NCBI RefSeq assembly: GCF_040183065.1
Contig: NW_027185502.1
Coordinates: 1,725,501-1,789,500, forward strand
Reading direction: 5' to 3'
From: Periplaneta americana
Lineage: Eukaryota; Arthropoda; Insecta; Blattodea; Blattidae
Length of the DNA stretch: 64,000 bases
The position numbers and the translations under genes are program-made. Shown in pieces: positions 23,041 through 34,680 of this stretch (the first letter of the stretch is position 1; each line of letters begins with the position of its first letter). A model generated the notes under the pieces. The model was not told where the DNA came from, searched no databases, and was given only the letters and a program-made list of their open reading frames with translations.

Positions 23041-23322
23041 TATTTATTATATTATATTATATTATATTACATTACATTACATTACATTACATTACATTAC
23101 ATTACATTACATTACATTACATTACATTACATTACATTACATTACATTACATTACATTATATTATATTATATTATATTATATTATATTATATTATATTAT
23201 ATTATATTATATTATATTATATTATATTACATTACATTACATTATATTATATTATATTATATTATATTATATTATATTATATTATATTATATTATATTAT
23301 ATTATATTATATTATATTATAC
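23041..23322. repeat. (ATTAY)n pentanucleotide tract
   Basis: About 280 bp of ATTAT and ATTAC pentamers in homogeneous blocks: a short ATTAT block, about 20 ATTAC, about 14 ATTAT, three ATTAC, then ATTAT to the end. The block structure suggests local expansion of variant units. Confidence 0.97.
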
Positions 23323-23334
23323 ATTGTATTATGT

Positions 23335-23640
23335 TCATAATTTTCTGCAAACCCAGCTGTCTCTAATCTTGCCTATACGCTGCCTTCCTCTTATTTTTCC
23401 CATATGATCGTTTATCATCTGATTTCTTCTTCTTCCCCGAACTCTTCTCCCGTTCACCATTCCTTTCAGTGCATCGTTCAGTAAGCAGTTTCTTCTCAGC
23501 CAGTGAACAAAACAATTCATTTTATTTCTCTTCCTGATCAGTTTCAGCATTATTCTTTCTTCACCCACTCTTTCCAACACAGCTTCATTTTATATTCTGT
23601 CTGTCCATTTCACACGTTTCATTCTCCTCCATATACATAT
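23335..23640 (-). pseudogene. LINE ORF2 3' fragment
   Basis: Minus strand: ERVGEERIMLKLIRKRNKMN, then HWLRRNCLLNDALKGMVNGR and RVRGRRRNQMIND, ending SWVCRKL. This is the same family and region as the plus-strand LINE at 6255-7178. Upstream, MKRVKWTDRI can be read up to about 23640. It lacks the rest of the element. Confidence 0.8.
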
Positions 23641-24435
23641 AGTACATAATTATACCTATATGTTATATATTCATAAATGCAAATACATGTTATTTTGGCA
23701 CTAATCCTCTTTCACTATTTTCACTTCACTTTCATCTCACTCACTTCACTGGCACTATGACACATTTCACCGACATTATAATAGTAGAACACATTTCACG
23801 AACAATATAAACTTTTCACTGATCAAAACGTGTCACTACCAGTATATAGGCCTACTCGGAACATTACAATCAATCTAATGATTACACACCAACTAACCAG
23901 ATAAAAAGGTTAGCCTACACAGTCGATATTACGGCTGTATTTCAATATTTGTCAGATGGTAGTTTTATTCACAACTGAATGGGAAAATTTCAAACGAATT
24001 TTAATACCAGGAATAGATTATTTGAGGTACTACAACGGATAAATTGCAGCTCGATATACAAGGTACGCCGTTCTATATACCTAATACGAGTATAATAAGC
24101 TCAGACGCTGTTTTTTCTGAATATTACGTGTTACGGTAATAAAATCATATGTCAACACTTATCTCATACGGTTAGTTTCTTCAATAAAAAAGGAAGACTT
24201 AAATATCCCAGGATGATAGAGTATCTGGAAAAACTTTTTTTTAATTACTATGTTTATTGCTCTCATTAAAAGAGATTAATCTATAAACAGATTTTCCACA
24301 CGGGTTACCCAGTGAATATTAAAAAAAAAAAACTTACCTTACAGTCGACGTCGACAGTTCTGGACAGATGGAGGGTCCCTTACCTACAACAAAACAAAAA
24401 ACCATATATAAGCCTTATACAATACATTAGCACTG

Positions 24436-24436
<1 letters not shown>
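23641..24436. other. No recognisable gene
   Basis: AT-rich sequence with repeated CACTTTCA/CACTTCAC motifs at 23700-23770. No ORF of note. Confidence 0.4.

Positions 24437-24497
<61 letters not shown>
24437..24497. repeat. (TTA)n microsatellite
   Basis: Uninterrupted TTA tract of about 60 bp. Confidence 0.95.
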
Positions 24498-24501
<4 letters not shown>

Positions 24502-24724
24502 ACTAAAGGAGGGGATATGGAACAGTAGGCGGTTTTGAAATACCAGCAAATCATCACTGTTTGGTTCTTTCATCTCGTGGATACTAACGTAACTTCTTCC
24601 TTATGTTTGAATTAGCGTCATAACGTGGCAGGTGCGCTTTTGGAAAAATGGTCTTACAACAAAAGAAGAAAATTTCTTTCGTGGCTGGAAAACTTTTTTG
24701 CAAAAGCGAACTGTATAAATTATA

Positions 24725-25169
24725 CAGGGTTACTTAAAAGTCCCGCACCACCTAAATAACTTTTGAAGCATATGGTTCAGTGACATGAAACTTGGTAGGT
24801 GAGGATAACCATATACTAAGAACTCAATAATGGTATTACCGCGTTTTTCTACTTCCGCTTTAACCGGAAGTAACTCCAACTCTGTTATTTTAAATGGAAT
24901 ACCCAATACATTTTTTTTCCAATAGTGCTCATTAAGAGCTTTTCAAAAGTACCCACACTCGATACTTCTGTACTAATTGAATGTTGCTAATCAAGAAAAC
25001 AGAAAAGTGTATCGAATATTAAAATAATAAACACACCACCTAAATAACTTTTGAAGCATACGGTTCAGTAATATAAAACTTGTTATGTGAGGATAACCAT
25101 ATGCTAAGAACTCAATAATGGTATTACCATGTTTTTTCTACTCCAACTCTCTTATTTTAAATGGAACAC

Positions 25170-25233
<64 letters not shown>

Positions 25234-26086
25234 AATAGTGCTCATAAAAAGCTTTTCAAAAAGTACCCACACTCGATACTTCTGTATAAATTCAGTGTTG
25301 CTATGTCAAGAAAACAGAAAAGTGTATGGAATATTAAAATAATAAGATACTCCTTCCTTAACAGAAACAAAACAAAGCTAGCTCAACTTCTAAATTATGT
25401 GTTCCAATTGGTAGCCCTCAGCTGCTTCACAATATGTTACTCGATCACAGAAACCATGTAAGGAATGATTTAACCAGGCTTTAGGAATATCTTGCACCAC
25501 TTCCATTTTTATTTAGCAACACTGAATTTGTACAGAAGTATCAAGTGTGGGTACTTTTTTAAAAGCTCTTAATGAGCTTTATTCAAAAGTAAAAATATAT
25601 ATTGGGTGTTCCATTTAAAATAAGAGATTTGGAGTTACTTCCGGTTAAACCGAAAGTAGAAAACCTCGGTAATACCATTATTGAGTTCTTAGCATATGGT
25701 TATCCTCACATACCAAGTTTCATATCACTGGACCGTATGCTTCAAAAGTTATTTAGGTGGTGCGTTTATTATTTTAATATTCAATACACTTTTCTGTTTT
25801 CTTGACTTAGCAATACTGAATTTGTACAGAAGTATCGTCGGGTGTGGGTACTTTTTGAAAAGCTCTTAATGACCACTATTCAAAAAAAAAATATATATAT
25901 ATATTGGGTGTTCCATTTAAAATAAGAGAGTTGGAGTTACTTCCGGTTAAACCGGAAGTAGAAAAAACTCGGTAGTACCATTATTGAGTTCTTAGTATAT
26001 GGTCATCCTCACATACCAAGTTTCATGTCACTGAACTTATTGCTTCAAAAGTTACTTAGGTGGTGCGGGACTTTTAACTAACTCTG
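24725..26086. mobile_element. Foldback-type element with internally repeated arms
   Basis: The ends CAGGGTTACTTAAAAGTCCC and GGGACTTTTAACTAACTCTG are inverted repeats bounded by TA (24723-24724 and 26087-26088). Each arm holds two tandem units of about 290-300 bp. The left units start CACCACCTAAATAACTTTTG at 24746 and 25034. The right units have the inverted sequence ending near 25757 and 26065. Within units there is a near-palindrome (ACTTCCGGTTAAACCGGAAG). The unique centre is about 25345-25490. No transposase. The foldback class is inferred from structure. Confidence 0.8.
25172..25230. repeat. (AT)n microsatellite
   Basis: An AT tract within the second left unit of the foldback element. 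The equivalent site in the right arm has only short AT runs, so the expansion happened after the arms formed. Confidence 0.95.
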
Positions 26087-26088
26087 TA

Positions 26089-27012
26089 CAACAAATACTG
26101 TTGTGAATAGCCTGACTATTCTTAGGTTGTCTTGAAGGCCTTGAAATGTGCTTTCAAATAATGTAGTTAAACTTTTTTGTGAATGAGGTATAAACTGTTC
26201 TCTTCTTGTGTGAATGAGATTATAAACTGATTTTTGTGAGTGAGGTTAATGGTGGCGTGTATCCTAAGTCATTACTCGTTGAGGCCGGTGTTACGCAATA
26301 GAGTCCTGCAAAACCGGTTGAGAATAATATAAATTGTACAACGATACTGAGCGCCTGGCTTATAGGCAGTATGCAAGGCTCTTCCACCATGCGGACTGCC
26401 TTATTACTCGGTTTACCGAAGACTCGATTTGTTTCGCTGCTGCTCTTGGCTATAAAAGGCAGATCACGTCATTGAGCCACCCAGATATTACAGTTACCTA
26501 TCTTCAAGATCAACAACATGAAATGTGAAACTACAGTCAGATTATATTGTTTCTTAAAACTTACATTCTATCTTCTTAGAAATAACTTCTTATTGAAATA
26601 AAAATGTATGTGCACTTACAGTAGTTCCATAGATTTTAATTTTACTAATATACTATGTACAGTATGAAGGTTATACAGGACTTATACACCGTTGGAAAAT
26701 TAAAGGTAACTAATAAATTACATATAAGCTATTCTATATATAAGAGGTGTACAATTACATATGATAATCGTTACACAACCTATCCCCCTAGTGTAAGTCT
26801 TGCACAGAAGGACAAGATGGCCGACTCCGTAAACAGCTGACCGTTTGTTTCCCTACTTTTTTTTTCTTCGAAAAATTAGTTAAATATGTCCTGTAAAGAA
26901 AGTTATACAACCGAAATGGTAGATTTAAACGATTATTTAATAAATTAAGGGGACATTGAAGGTATAAATAGGCCTAATTGTGGCTATAGAAAAATAGAAC
27001 AGTAGAAAAATC
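26089..27012. other. No recognisable gene
   Basis: Short frames only (26334-26528 and 26655-26840, plus), not recognisable. Confidence 0.4.
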
Positions 27013-27180
27013 GTTTTTATCGATTTAAATTCAACGATGAGAATTTTGAAGCAAAATATAGATTCGCCAAGCAATATATACTAATTGGTGCTAATATTGT
27101 GAAAGAAGATTTGAAGCAGGTGGATCTATAAGTTCTGAACTGCACATTTTAATATCACGTCGAAGTCTTCGCAAATGGAG
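27013..27180 (+). pseudogene. Harbinger (HARBI1-like) transposase N-terminal fragment
   Basis: One frame reads RFYRFKFNDENFEAKYRFAK then ANIVKEDLK. The next frame reads GGSISSELHILIS, then RSLRKW. The order F-x-F-x-[DE]-x2-F-x3-[FY]R[FL][TSA]K, then a G-x-[LI]S-E-x2-[VI]-I block, is that of PIF/Harbinger transposases upstream of the first catalytic Asp. Frameshifts make it non-functional and the DDE core is absent. Two Harbinger-type MITEs occur at 32044 and 34180. Confidence 0.5.
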
Positions 27181-28032
27181 AAGAAATGAAGTATTGGATT
27201 AATTTTAATTAGGCCTAGATCTATGAATATGGTGATTATATTATATAATCTGTGTTCTAATTCAGGAAAATGAATGGGTTATGCCTTTTTTTTTAATATA
27301 TCCTTCCCTGTCGTCTTGGGGTACAGAATGGATTTAAGCACGCTTGAGTTTTGTTACTAAATGCACTTGCCTCTAAAGGTCACAGATACTTTGAATCAAT
27401 TTTTTTTATAATTCTCTGCAAAAGATACACCAATGAAATCATAAAATTGTGCCAAGTGTTCATAAATATAAGAAATCAGTGTTCTGGCGCGAGTGGATAT
27501 CTAAGTGCTTAGAAATGTCAATTTAGGAGTTTAATATTGTAAGTGGTTAAATGGTGTTTCCTTTAGTATAAACGGAACATACTTTTTATTTGAAATAAAT
27601 TAATGAGAGAAACTTTGTCCTTTCAGCAACCATTATTTAGACATTTTAGCTTTATATGTTAAGTCTGACCTAGTTGCTTTATGAGTGGTGCCTTCTTGGT
27701 ATTGCTCGTGAGGTTCAGACCCGTTTTTGGACAGTTGACCAAAGAATAATCGACAATATCTCTTTTTTGTCCTTACAGCCAGAATAAGTACCGCATATAT
27801 CTCGTCCTGCTTACGATCCAAACATACGTTTATGGTAGTGTAAAATATTGATAGAGTATTCTCATGGCTTATTAATATAATGCCTACCTATTATGAAAGA
27901 CGTTTATTAATCTACACAATGACGTATTAAGTTATAGTACTGTATATGGTTCTTAATTTTTCTGTCCCAATTTGGAGACTGTATTTTCTTCCCGCTTCCC
28001 ATTTCTTTCTGTGTGAGATCTGTGATCTAGAC
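27181..28032. other. No gene; short dispersed repeat at about 27650-27755
   Basis: A stretch with GACCTAGTTGCTTTATGAGT, GGTGCCTTCTTGGTAT and GACAGTTGACCAAAG is shared, diverged, with 33515-33595 and 56812-56880 in the same orientation. The rest is unrecognised. Confidence 0.55.
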
Positions 28033-28204
28033 CAGTAGTCGTCAGCATTCGCTGAAATGTGCAACGGGTACGCGGTGCGCACGGTCGTGCAACAGGGAGA
28101 GATAGAGAGCATACCCGCTAGCAGCTACGAGAGCACTATAGTGCACTGCGTTTTCAGCGGGTAAAAGAGGCTAGCCCCAGCGTGCTCTGTGCTGACGACC
28201 TCTG
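28033..28204. mobile_element. hAT-type MITE, second copy of the 5402 family (inverted)
   Basis: Ends CAGTAGTCGTCAGCA and GTGCTGACGACCTCTG. Read on the minus strand, the interior follows 5402-5578 (CACAGAGCACGCTGGGGCTA, then TTTCAGCGAATGCTGACGAC). Flanking 8-mers ATCTAGAC and CTCTCCGT do not match, so the target duplication has decayed or one end has moved. Confidence 0.8.
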
Positions 28205-29177
28205 CTCTCCGTCCGCGATATCTTACATAAACAATAAACACTTACGTAATAACGATTATCGGGTAACATAAATCGAACGAGATTCAGTCGATATGTGACG
28301 AGAAAGAGTTACGACCTAATACAGTAAAATGATGAAGTTATGACGTATATTGTTTAACACTGCTATAGAAAAACGCCAACTAAGCCTCTAGCGTTTATTA
28401 GTAAGAAAAATATATATTATTGCTTGTTATTTTATAACCAACTTCTATTAGTGAGACTCTAAAAGTTTAAACTACATACAAACGATACTTATGAAGTTAC
28501 TGCAAATTCAAAATAATAAAAGTGTAGCCTATGTATTATAGTGTCGAATCAACTGTAGGAGTACTTGCAAACACTTTTCTTCAATAAGACAGAGTAAACT
28601 TTCTTCAGTTTTTACCCTGGTTGTGTACTCAAAAAATGTCGCTTTCATATATGATTAAGTGCGCTTACTGTTATGTCTAGCCTACGATACAGTCAGGGGT
28701 AACGGCTTAAAAATAGAATATTCGGTCGGATGTACAACCTAGTCGATTGTATCTCTGACCAGTCGAATCTAAACCCCAATCTGCAGTATTCTATTATGGA
28801 ATAGATCAGGAAGCAGAAAACTACGGAGCCCTCGGCAACAAATTTAAACCATCTTGAAGTAAAGTTGAAAGAATCGTACAACGAAAATTTTGGAAGTCTG
28901 AATTCCAAACCACAAGATAGCAATGCAGACTGTACATACATTTTGTGGAAGTCATTTTTTTAGATACCAGTGGAAACTTTTGGGTAATGTGTATTCAATG
29001 TGAGATGTGGCCCCATGAAGAGTCCGCAGAATATGTGTCATACCCATAGATTTGTAATTTTGTAATACTATTTTTTTTCTTCATTCTTGAATAAACTCTT
29101 TTAACACTTGTAGAATCACCGATCAACGTTATAACTTCTTTACTATAGGCCTATTAATATTATAAAAAAATACTTGG
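28205..29177. other. No recognisable gene
   Basis: An 82-codon minus-strand frame at 28693-28941 overlaps plus-strand frames. None is a known family. Confidence 0.4.
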
Positions 29178-29248
29178 CTGACTAGTTTCGATGTGATGTC
29201 CGTCATTATCCGAAACCTAATGACGGACACCACTTCGAAACCGATCAG
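29178..29248. repeat. Imperfect inverted repeat, 31-bp arms
   Basis: The left arm 29178-29208 and right arm 29218-29248 pair with an 11-bp perfect inner stem (GTCCGTCATTA/TAATGACGGAC) and a mismatched outer stem including TTTCGA/TCGAAA. The loop is 9 nt. It may be a relic of a retroelement end, but nothing else identifies it. Confidence 0.75.
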
Positions 29249-29550
29249 CGAGTTAATTTTAATATTAACATTAAACACGTTATAACGTTAATCAATTATA
29301 TTATTTTCAATGTTTTCTCACGGGTATTCCAAACATCCCTCTCTATTGCATAAACCCATCCTTTTTTCGATCTTAGTCTTTTAAAATTTTGTTTATTGCA
29401 TGCATCATTTGTTGTCTATATTTACGATGTAGTCAAGCCTAATATATGTACTATGTATTACCACAAAAAAAACTGTATTTTCATACGAATATTTTAGACG
29501 ATAGGATTAGAAAACAAAACGGTATTCCATATCGCTCTCATTTCCTCCAA

Positions 29551-29619
<69 letters not shown>

Positions 29620-29623
29620 TATT

Positions 29624-29663
<40 letters not shown>

Positions 29664-29672
29664 CCACCATCA
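29551..29672. repeat. Compound (TTA)n(TCA)n microsatellite
   Basis: TTA units pass into ATC/TCA units and end CACCACCATCA. The poly-Tyr/poly-His frame across it is an artefact. Confidence 0.97.
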
Positions 29673-29879
29673 TTTTTAGTAAGTTAATAAAACCTTGACT
29701 GCTAACCTAACAATGTAGTTCCCAGTCGGTTTGTTTCGAAACTGTTTCCAGTCACTACCTGTACACCTTGCAAGCGAAAGTGAACATCGATTCTAGTTAC
29801 TATGCTTGAGAGTATCTTGAGACAGGGCCAATATGAGATTTAGGAGGAGAATGAACCGTGAGTAATGTCATTGATTTCA

Positions 29880-30150
29880 GTGTATTATTCTTTGAGATAT
29901 TTCAAGGAAAAACATTTAATACATTTTTTTTTGTTTCCTTTTAGAGACAAAAATTGTTTTATATGAAACATTACATTGGGAAAGCCATTGATTTAATTCC
30001 CAATGTGGTCAGCCAATTTAAGAGAACAGTGTATTATTATGATAAATGAATTAAATAATTTTTGTATCGTCCTTTAAATGTACAAAAATTTGATCCGAAC
30101 AAATGTAGCATTGAAAAATTGTTCTGCTTTTAATAATACCAGGAGACGAG
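29880..30150. repeat. Dispersed repeat, copy B (partner at 10590)
   Basis: Shares CTTTTAGAGACAAAAATTG, GGGAAAGCCATTGATTTAAT, GCCAATTTAAGAGAACAG and CGTCCTTTAAATGTACAAAA with the copy at 10590-10855, in the same orientation. Confidence 0.6.
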
Positions 30151-30606
30151 GACGCCATCGATACATTTTCAACTTCCTAAGTTATCGATATGTTTTAATA
30201 TTCATTCTGCAATAGTTATTTACGTAACTAGGACAGAAAGTGATACTTTTGTGGACGAGTGAGATATTTACTTCACTTGCGTTGGCAGCATTGTTGCTTA
30301 CAGATAGCTACCATTGTTGGCAGGATTGTTATATCTTAATAGTTCATTGACACAGGTTATGTTGGTTCGTTCCAATACAAATTTAAGTGCAAGTTTTGGC
30401 ATGACACAGAAGTGACACAGTTTGTAAAAATTCATAACAATTTTAACTCGTTTTGTTCTCTAAATCAATATTTTGTGAGATGTTTAGAAGCCGACTTCGC
30501 GTCTGGCGTCAGACTGTTATTCTGTTGTCATTGTTCCAGTTAAATTTCCTCACTTCCACTGGATGCGTACTGCAATGTAATTTTTTTAATTTGTAATATA
30601 TACAGA

Positions 30607-30807
30607 GTTATATGTAAAAAGGGCTCCAGTCCTGGACTGAGGACATTTCTTCACATGTCACTTAAAACAAGCAATTCGTATTTTTGTATAGGCATAAACG
30701 ACTAACGACCATTCATCACAGATCTATGTAACCATGGGTAACACACAAATTTTCAACAATAATTCACATTCTATAAAATATGGTCTGAAGCCCTTTTTGC
30801 ATAGAAC
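30607..30807. mobile_element. Possible MITE with 23-bp TIRs
   Basis: 30607-30629 and the reverse complement of 30785-30807 agree at 20 of 23 positions around the shared core AAAAAGGGCT. Length is about 200 bp with no ORF. No clear target duplication is seen. Confidence 0.5.
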
Positions 30808-32043
30808 GATTCATTTACTGTCAAATTTTCCACCGTAAATTCTGCATAGAAATCAATGTCATACAGAGAAAAAAAACGTACTTAGAAGTAGCTCCTCTAT
30901 ATATCGAACATCTGTCGTACTTTGTAATATTTGTGTGGTAATCTTCCGTTCGGAAGATTTGACAATTATTTTCAGACAGAGCCATGTATTTCTTATAATA
31001 ATAAACATGAAACTAACCTCTCAACTCGCGAAGAGATTCTTGGCAGCTCTGTATTATCCAATTTTTCACCACACACACATATTACGATATATTTGTATAA
31101 GTTAACACTTCACCATTCACTGAAAATCACCCACCGCGGGTCCGCGCTTTCAATTACACAAGGAGACGAGGACGCTCAGTAGTACCAAAATATCATAATG
31201 TTCAGTAAAGTCAGTCCATTTCCTTAAAGTATGTAAATGAAGCAAAAATAACTGTTATAAACAACATAGTACTTTTCATTCACCTATAGGTTGTTTCTAT
31301 ATATTTATTTACTTTTATACAAAAGTCAACGGAAGACAGAATCACCCGAGTTTACTTACTTTTTCGGCCTTGTGAAGATGGCTATCCGTTGCCACCTCCC
31401 TCAACGCATCATGCAGTCAGGAATAATTGATACTCATTGTTGCTACATCTTTTTAATTCAAAACATACTGAACGCAGGCAATATTTTATGTAAATTGTTG
31501 GTATGTTATTAATTGTAAATATCCAACTTTTATATGAATATCTATTAGTTGGACATCAGTTATTTATTAAATTCTATATCGTAAAGCTGAATGCTATATA
31601 ATTGTATAGAGATAGTTATGTGTACGCTACGAATGCTGCAGCCGAACTATTTCGAACGGCTGTCATGGCATGGGGGGAGATGTGATGTAGAATCAGCCAT
31701 AACTGTTTATAGTGCCTATTTCACTTGTTGAGAATAATATGAAACTGCAAAGTCTGATGCAGACAGACCAATAAACAATGTGTAGTATGTAGTATTACGA
31801 TAAGTTACATTTTCTAAGTTATTTTATTTTACAACAAGAAATATAAAAAACGTGCAAATTTGTTAATCATTAATCTGCGTATATGAGCAATATAACTTTT
31901 TTTAACGTAAATATTAAGAAATCATCAGTGATACCCACGCATAATAAATTAGGGCGACCCAGACATAAAGAATGAAAAAACAGGGCACTGATTCCGGGGA
32001 AAGCACAGAAGTGTCCATTTATATTTACATGTTAAAACATTAA
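30808..32043. other. No recognisable gene
   Basis: A few 73-83 codon frames, unrecognised. The 14-mer GGAGACGAGGACGC occurs near 30144 and near 31161. The reason is unknown. Confidence 0.4.
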
Positions 32044-32223
32044 GGGCCGTATTCATAGACATTTTTAGCGCGGGCTTCCGGTGGATGATCAGCGTTTTTC
32101 GTATTCATAAACCAGTGTTAGCGATAGGATATGATTTGAATTCTGTACAAGTAACCAGTGGATAGCCGGGGCTAGCTTAGTACGCTCGTAGCGCGTGCTG
32201 CGAAATGTCTATGAATAGCACTC
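32044..32223. mobile_element. MITE with TAA duplication (Harbinger type)
   Basis: GGGCCGTATTCATAGACAT and ATGTCTATGAATAGCACTC are inverted repeats (most positions match, TATTCATAGACAT perfectly). Flanks are TAA at 32041-32043 and 32224-32226. Length is 180 bp. A 3-bp TWA duplication is the hallmark of PIF/Harbinger elements. No coding capacity. Confidence 0.75.
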
Positions 32224-32226
32224 TAA

Positions 32227-33490
32227 GTAGTTAATTTATACTTATTTTTCAGTTAAAGCAGTTCATATTTTTTATACGTTGCGCAAAAAATTGATTCCTC
32301 AGATGCACCAGCTTAACATCCTTCGGATCGAACCGAAACGTACAAATAGTACCTAACTAAGGGCCAAATGGCTGGTCTCGAAATTGAGACAAGACAAATC
32401 AACAAGGCTCATGACCTCCTACATAATAGCCAAATTGGCTAGTCTCTCATATGAGACAACTCATCCTGCCTAAGGTATTCCGTGGTTTTCCTCAGGCGTA
32501 AGACAAATGTCGGGATGAGCCCTATAAGAAATGGGCCACGGACCTATATGCCCTTCCCCATATATACTCCACCTTTATTATAAATTATGTATGCCCTAGT
32601 TCAGATAATATTAATAGTCTATTAAACATACGAGGTCACTCAATAAGTCGCAAATTGAAAGGACAGGGACCTCTCAAATTGCAGCTTAGATTTCACGGCG
32701 CTTCTTCCGACGGCCTTCACCTGCTTGTCATCGAACAACAGATGACGGCGTCTTGCCATCCTAACGGCAAACACCAGCCAACTCCACCTCGCCCCGTTCA
32801 GTGATCAATTGATCAATCTCAGCCCCCCTCGCGTTTGTGGTACCTAAGAGGTTACGTCCAATTTCGGCTTCCCCTTCAAAATTTTCTAGAGCTCCTTCAG
32901 GGGAGCAGCGTAACCCGGAGTGAGACTAGTGGCCAACAGGCTTGGAGCTCACATATTTAGTTTTGTACAGCCCCCAACCCCTTGCAAGGACGCGTTTTGC
33001 GTACCTTTTAAATTTTCCTCCCAATTCTCCTTCGATTTTTTCGATTTTTTTCGGTTCTGAATCGAATTGTAGTCGGGAACTTCCTATGCAGTGACAATAT
33101 AATGTATTACAACATTTTGTAAACTTAGTATCACATCAACTGAAATAATTCCCCTAGCGCACACAAAAAATAAACATTTCTTCCTTCGAAGGCAGGTCTA
33201 AATTCTAACCCTGCTGAGTGCTCCATCAAATTCCAGAAATAATGTAATATTTACGTCAGTAATATGATTAAAAACATGGAGAATAATATTGTCAGTGAAT
33301 TAAAATATCTTCCCTCACTCGCATGTGCACAGAGTTCCTATGCAGACCGGTCCACAGTGCAGTGGGCCAGATGCTCAATCTGCAGGAAAAATCTCAATTT
33401 ACCGATCCTCACAAAATCGACCATTTCTATGTTTATAGTTCGGATAAACATCTGTTTGTCAACATCCTTCAAGGAAAGGGTGAAAGGAAC
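32227..33490. other. No gene; GC-richer block at 32660-33000
   Basis: A GC-richer block between AT-rich flanks contains CCTTCACCTGCTTGTCATCG and CCAACCCCTTGCAAGGACGC. No frame in it is long or recognisable. It may be part of an unidentified repeat. At 32370-32560 the tail-like sequence CGTGGTTTTCCTCAGGCGTA resembles a SINE body. Frames at 33264-33580 overlap and are unrecognised. Confidence 0.35.
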
Positions 33491-33509
33491 TGGTCATCTT
33501 ATCCCATTA

Positions 33510-33600
33510 TCTCCTGGCCTAATTGCCTCCTAAGTGGTACCTTGTTGGTATCACTTGTAAGGTTCAGACCTGTCTTCTGACAGTTGACTAAACAACTTCA
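33510..33600. repeat. Short dispersed repeat (copies at 27650 and 56812)
   Basis: CCTCCTAAGTGGTACCTTGT, TGGTATCACTTGTAAGGTTC and GACAGTTGACTAAACAAC recur with changes at the other two sites in the same orientation. No terminal repeats are seen. Confidence 0.65.
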
Positions 33601-33689
33601 AAGAAATTAAGATTGCAGTAAGATTCAGCGGCGTGGAGAGACCTCGAAGTGAGCTTACAGATGAGGATGCGATACATTGCGAAAACTAT

Positions 33690-34025
33690 TCAAGTTCTAT
33701 ATTGTATTACTTTGAAATGGACCATTTTTTCCCTGCCATTTTACTGATCACATTGAAGTTATGATTCAACTGGTTCTTCTCAGCGAAATCAAATGGGAGA
33801 CGCCTAATATCATTGATGGTTAGGCCAAGGAACACTTTTTCTAACTGCAATAAATAGTTTTCTAAATCATTTCCCGGGTATTTTGTAAGAACTAGACCTC
33901 TGCCCATCACTTTCACATTCTCGTATTTTTTGAAAGGAGGTGTCGCTGCAGCAGTCGTTAAGTTCGAAATCTCCATTTCTAAAAGCTGCCATATCTCTCT
34001 CCAGTCGTTTTGACTCCTCTTTCCC
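33690..34025 (-). pseudogene. pogo/Tigger-like transposase N-terminal fragment
   Basis: Minus strand, 33976 down: GLVLTKYPGNDLENYLLQLE, then KVFLGLTINDIRRLPFDFAE, KNQLNHNFN and KMAGKKW, with a stop at 33707. This is the CENP-B-type HTH region of pogo/Tigger (DDE_1) transposases, where E-x-L-x2-[YF]-x8-FGLT-x2-D-[IV]RR and GMAG-[RK]-KW are typical. The frame upstream shifts (another frame gives ERDMAAFRNGDFEL at about 34000). There is no catalytic core. Confidence 0.75.
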
Positions 34026-34179
34026 TAAGTCTTCTTTTCAGCCATCTATAATAATGAATTAAATAGAAATATTAGTGACCGATTCTTATATTGTAATAGT
34101 ACAAGTCAGGCAACCTATTAGTGGTACAACATAGGCAACTAAGCCATTTTCCATATAACCAAGTTTTTCACTTCATTTA

Positions 34180-34680
34180 CAGCGTATTCCAAATCTCAGC
34201 GCTGAGCAATCTGATGACATCACGGTATTCCGAATTTCAACGATGGCGTCACTGATGCTCCACCGGTGTCTCACCGGTGCCATCAGCTTGCAGAGGTGGT
34301 GGCAGTCTCCATCAGCCGTCATCAGTGAATCAGATTGGTTCTTGTATAGGGCGGGAATTAGCAGACGAATGACATCGTGCACTGTTGTGTCATGGCGGTG
34401 TGTTCTGCTTTGGTTCTGCTGTATTGTTTGTATGTTAATGGCTTATGAGCGAACATGTCAACGGACCAGTTATTACTACCGGTTCAAGAAATAAATTGTT
34501 TATGCTCTCTTTTCTTTGAACGAGATGGCAGTACGGAAATTTCGCAAACTTTTGCTAGCGTAGCACAGACAACTTATAGTCGCCATGACAGCCATCGATC
34601 CTTCCAGCCGTTTTGTTCCTATTTCGCTGCAACGTGACGTCATTGTTGTCCACCGGTCCTGTGAGATTCGGAATACGCTG
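34180..34680. mobile_element. Non-autonomous DNA element with TTA duplication (Harbinger type)
   Basis: CAGCGTATTCCAAATCTCA at the left and TGAGATTCGGAATACGCTG at the right are inverted repeats with one mismatch. Flanks are TTA at 34177-34179 and 34681-34683. Length is 501 bp. Short frames inside do not resemble a transposase. Several CACCGGT motifs occur inside, near both ends. Confidence 0.85.

Noticed and set aside
25129-25461. 110-codon frame with an Ile/Tyr run.
   Set aside because: It passes through an (AT)n microsatellite inside a foldback element.
29551-29679. Frame coding poly-Tyr then poly-His.
   Set aside because: It is a (TTA)n(TCA)n microsatellite.
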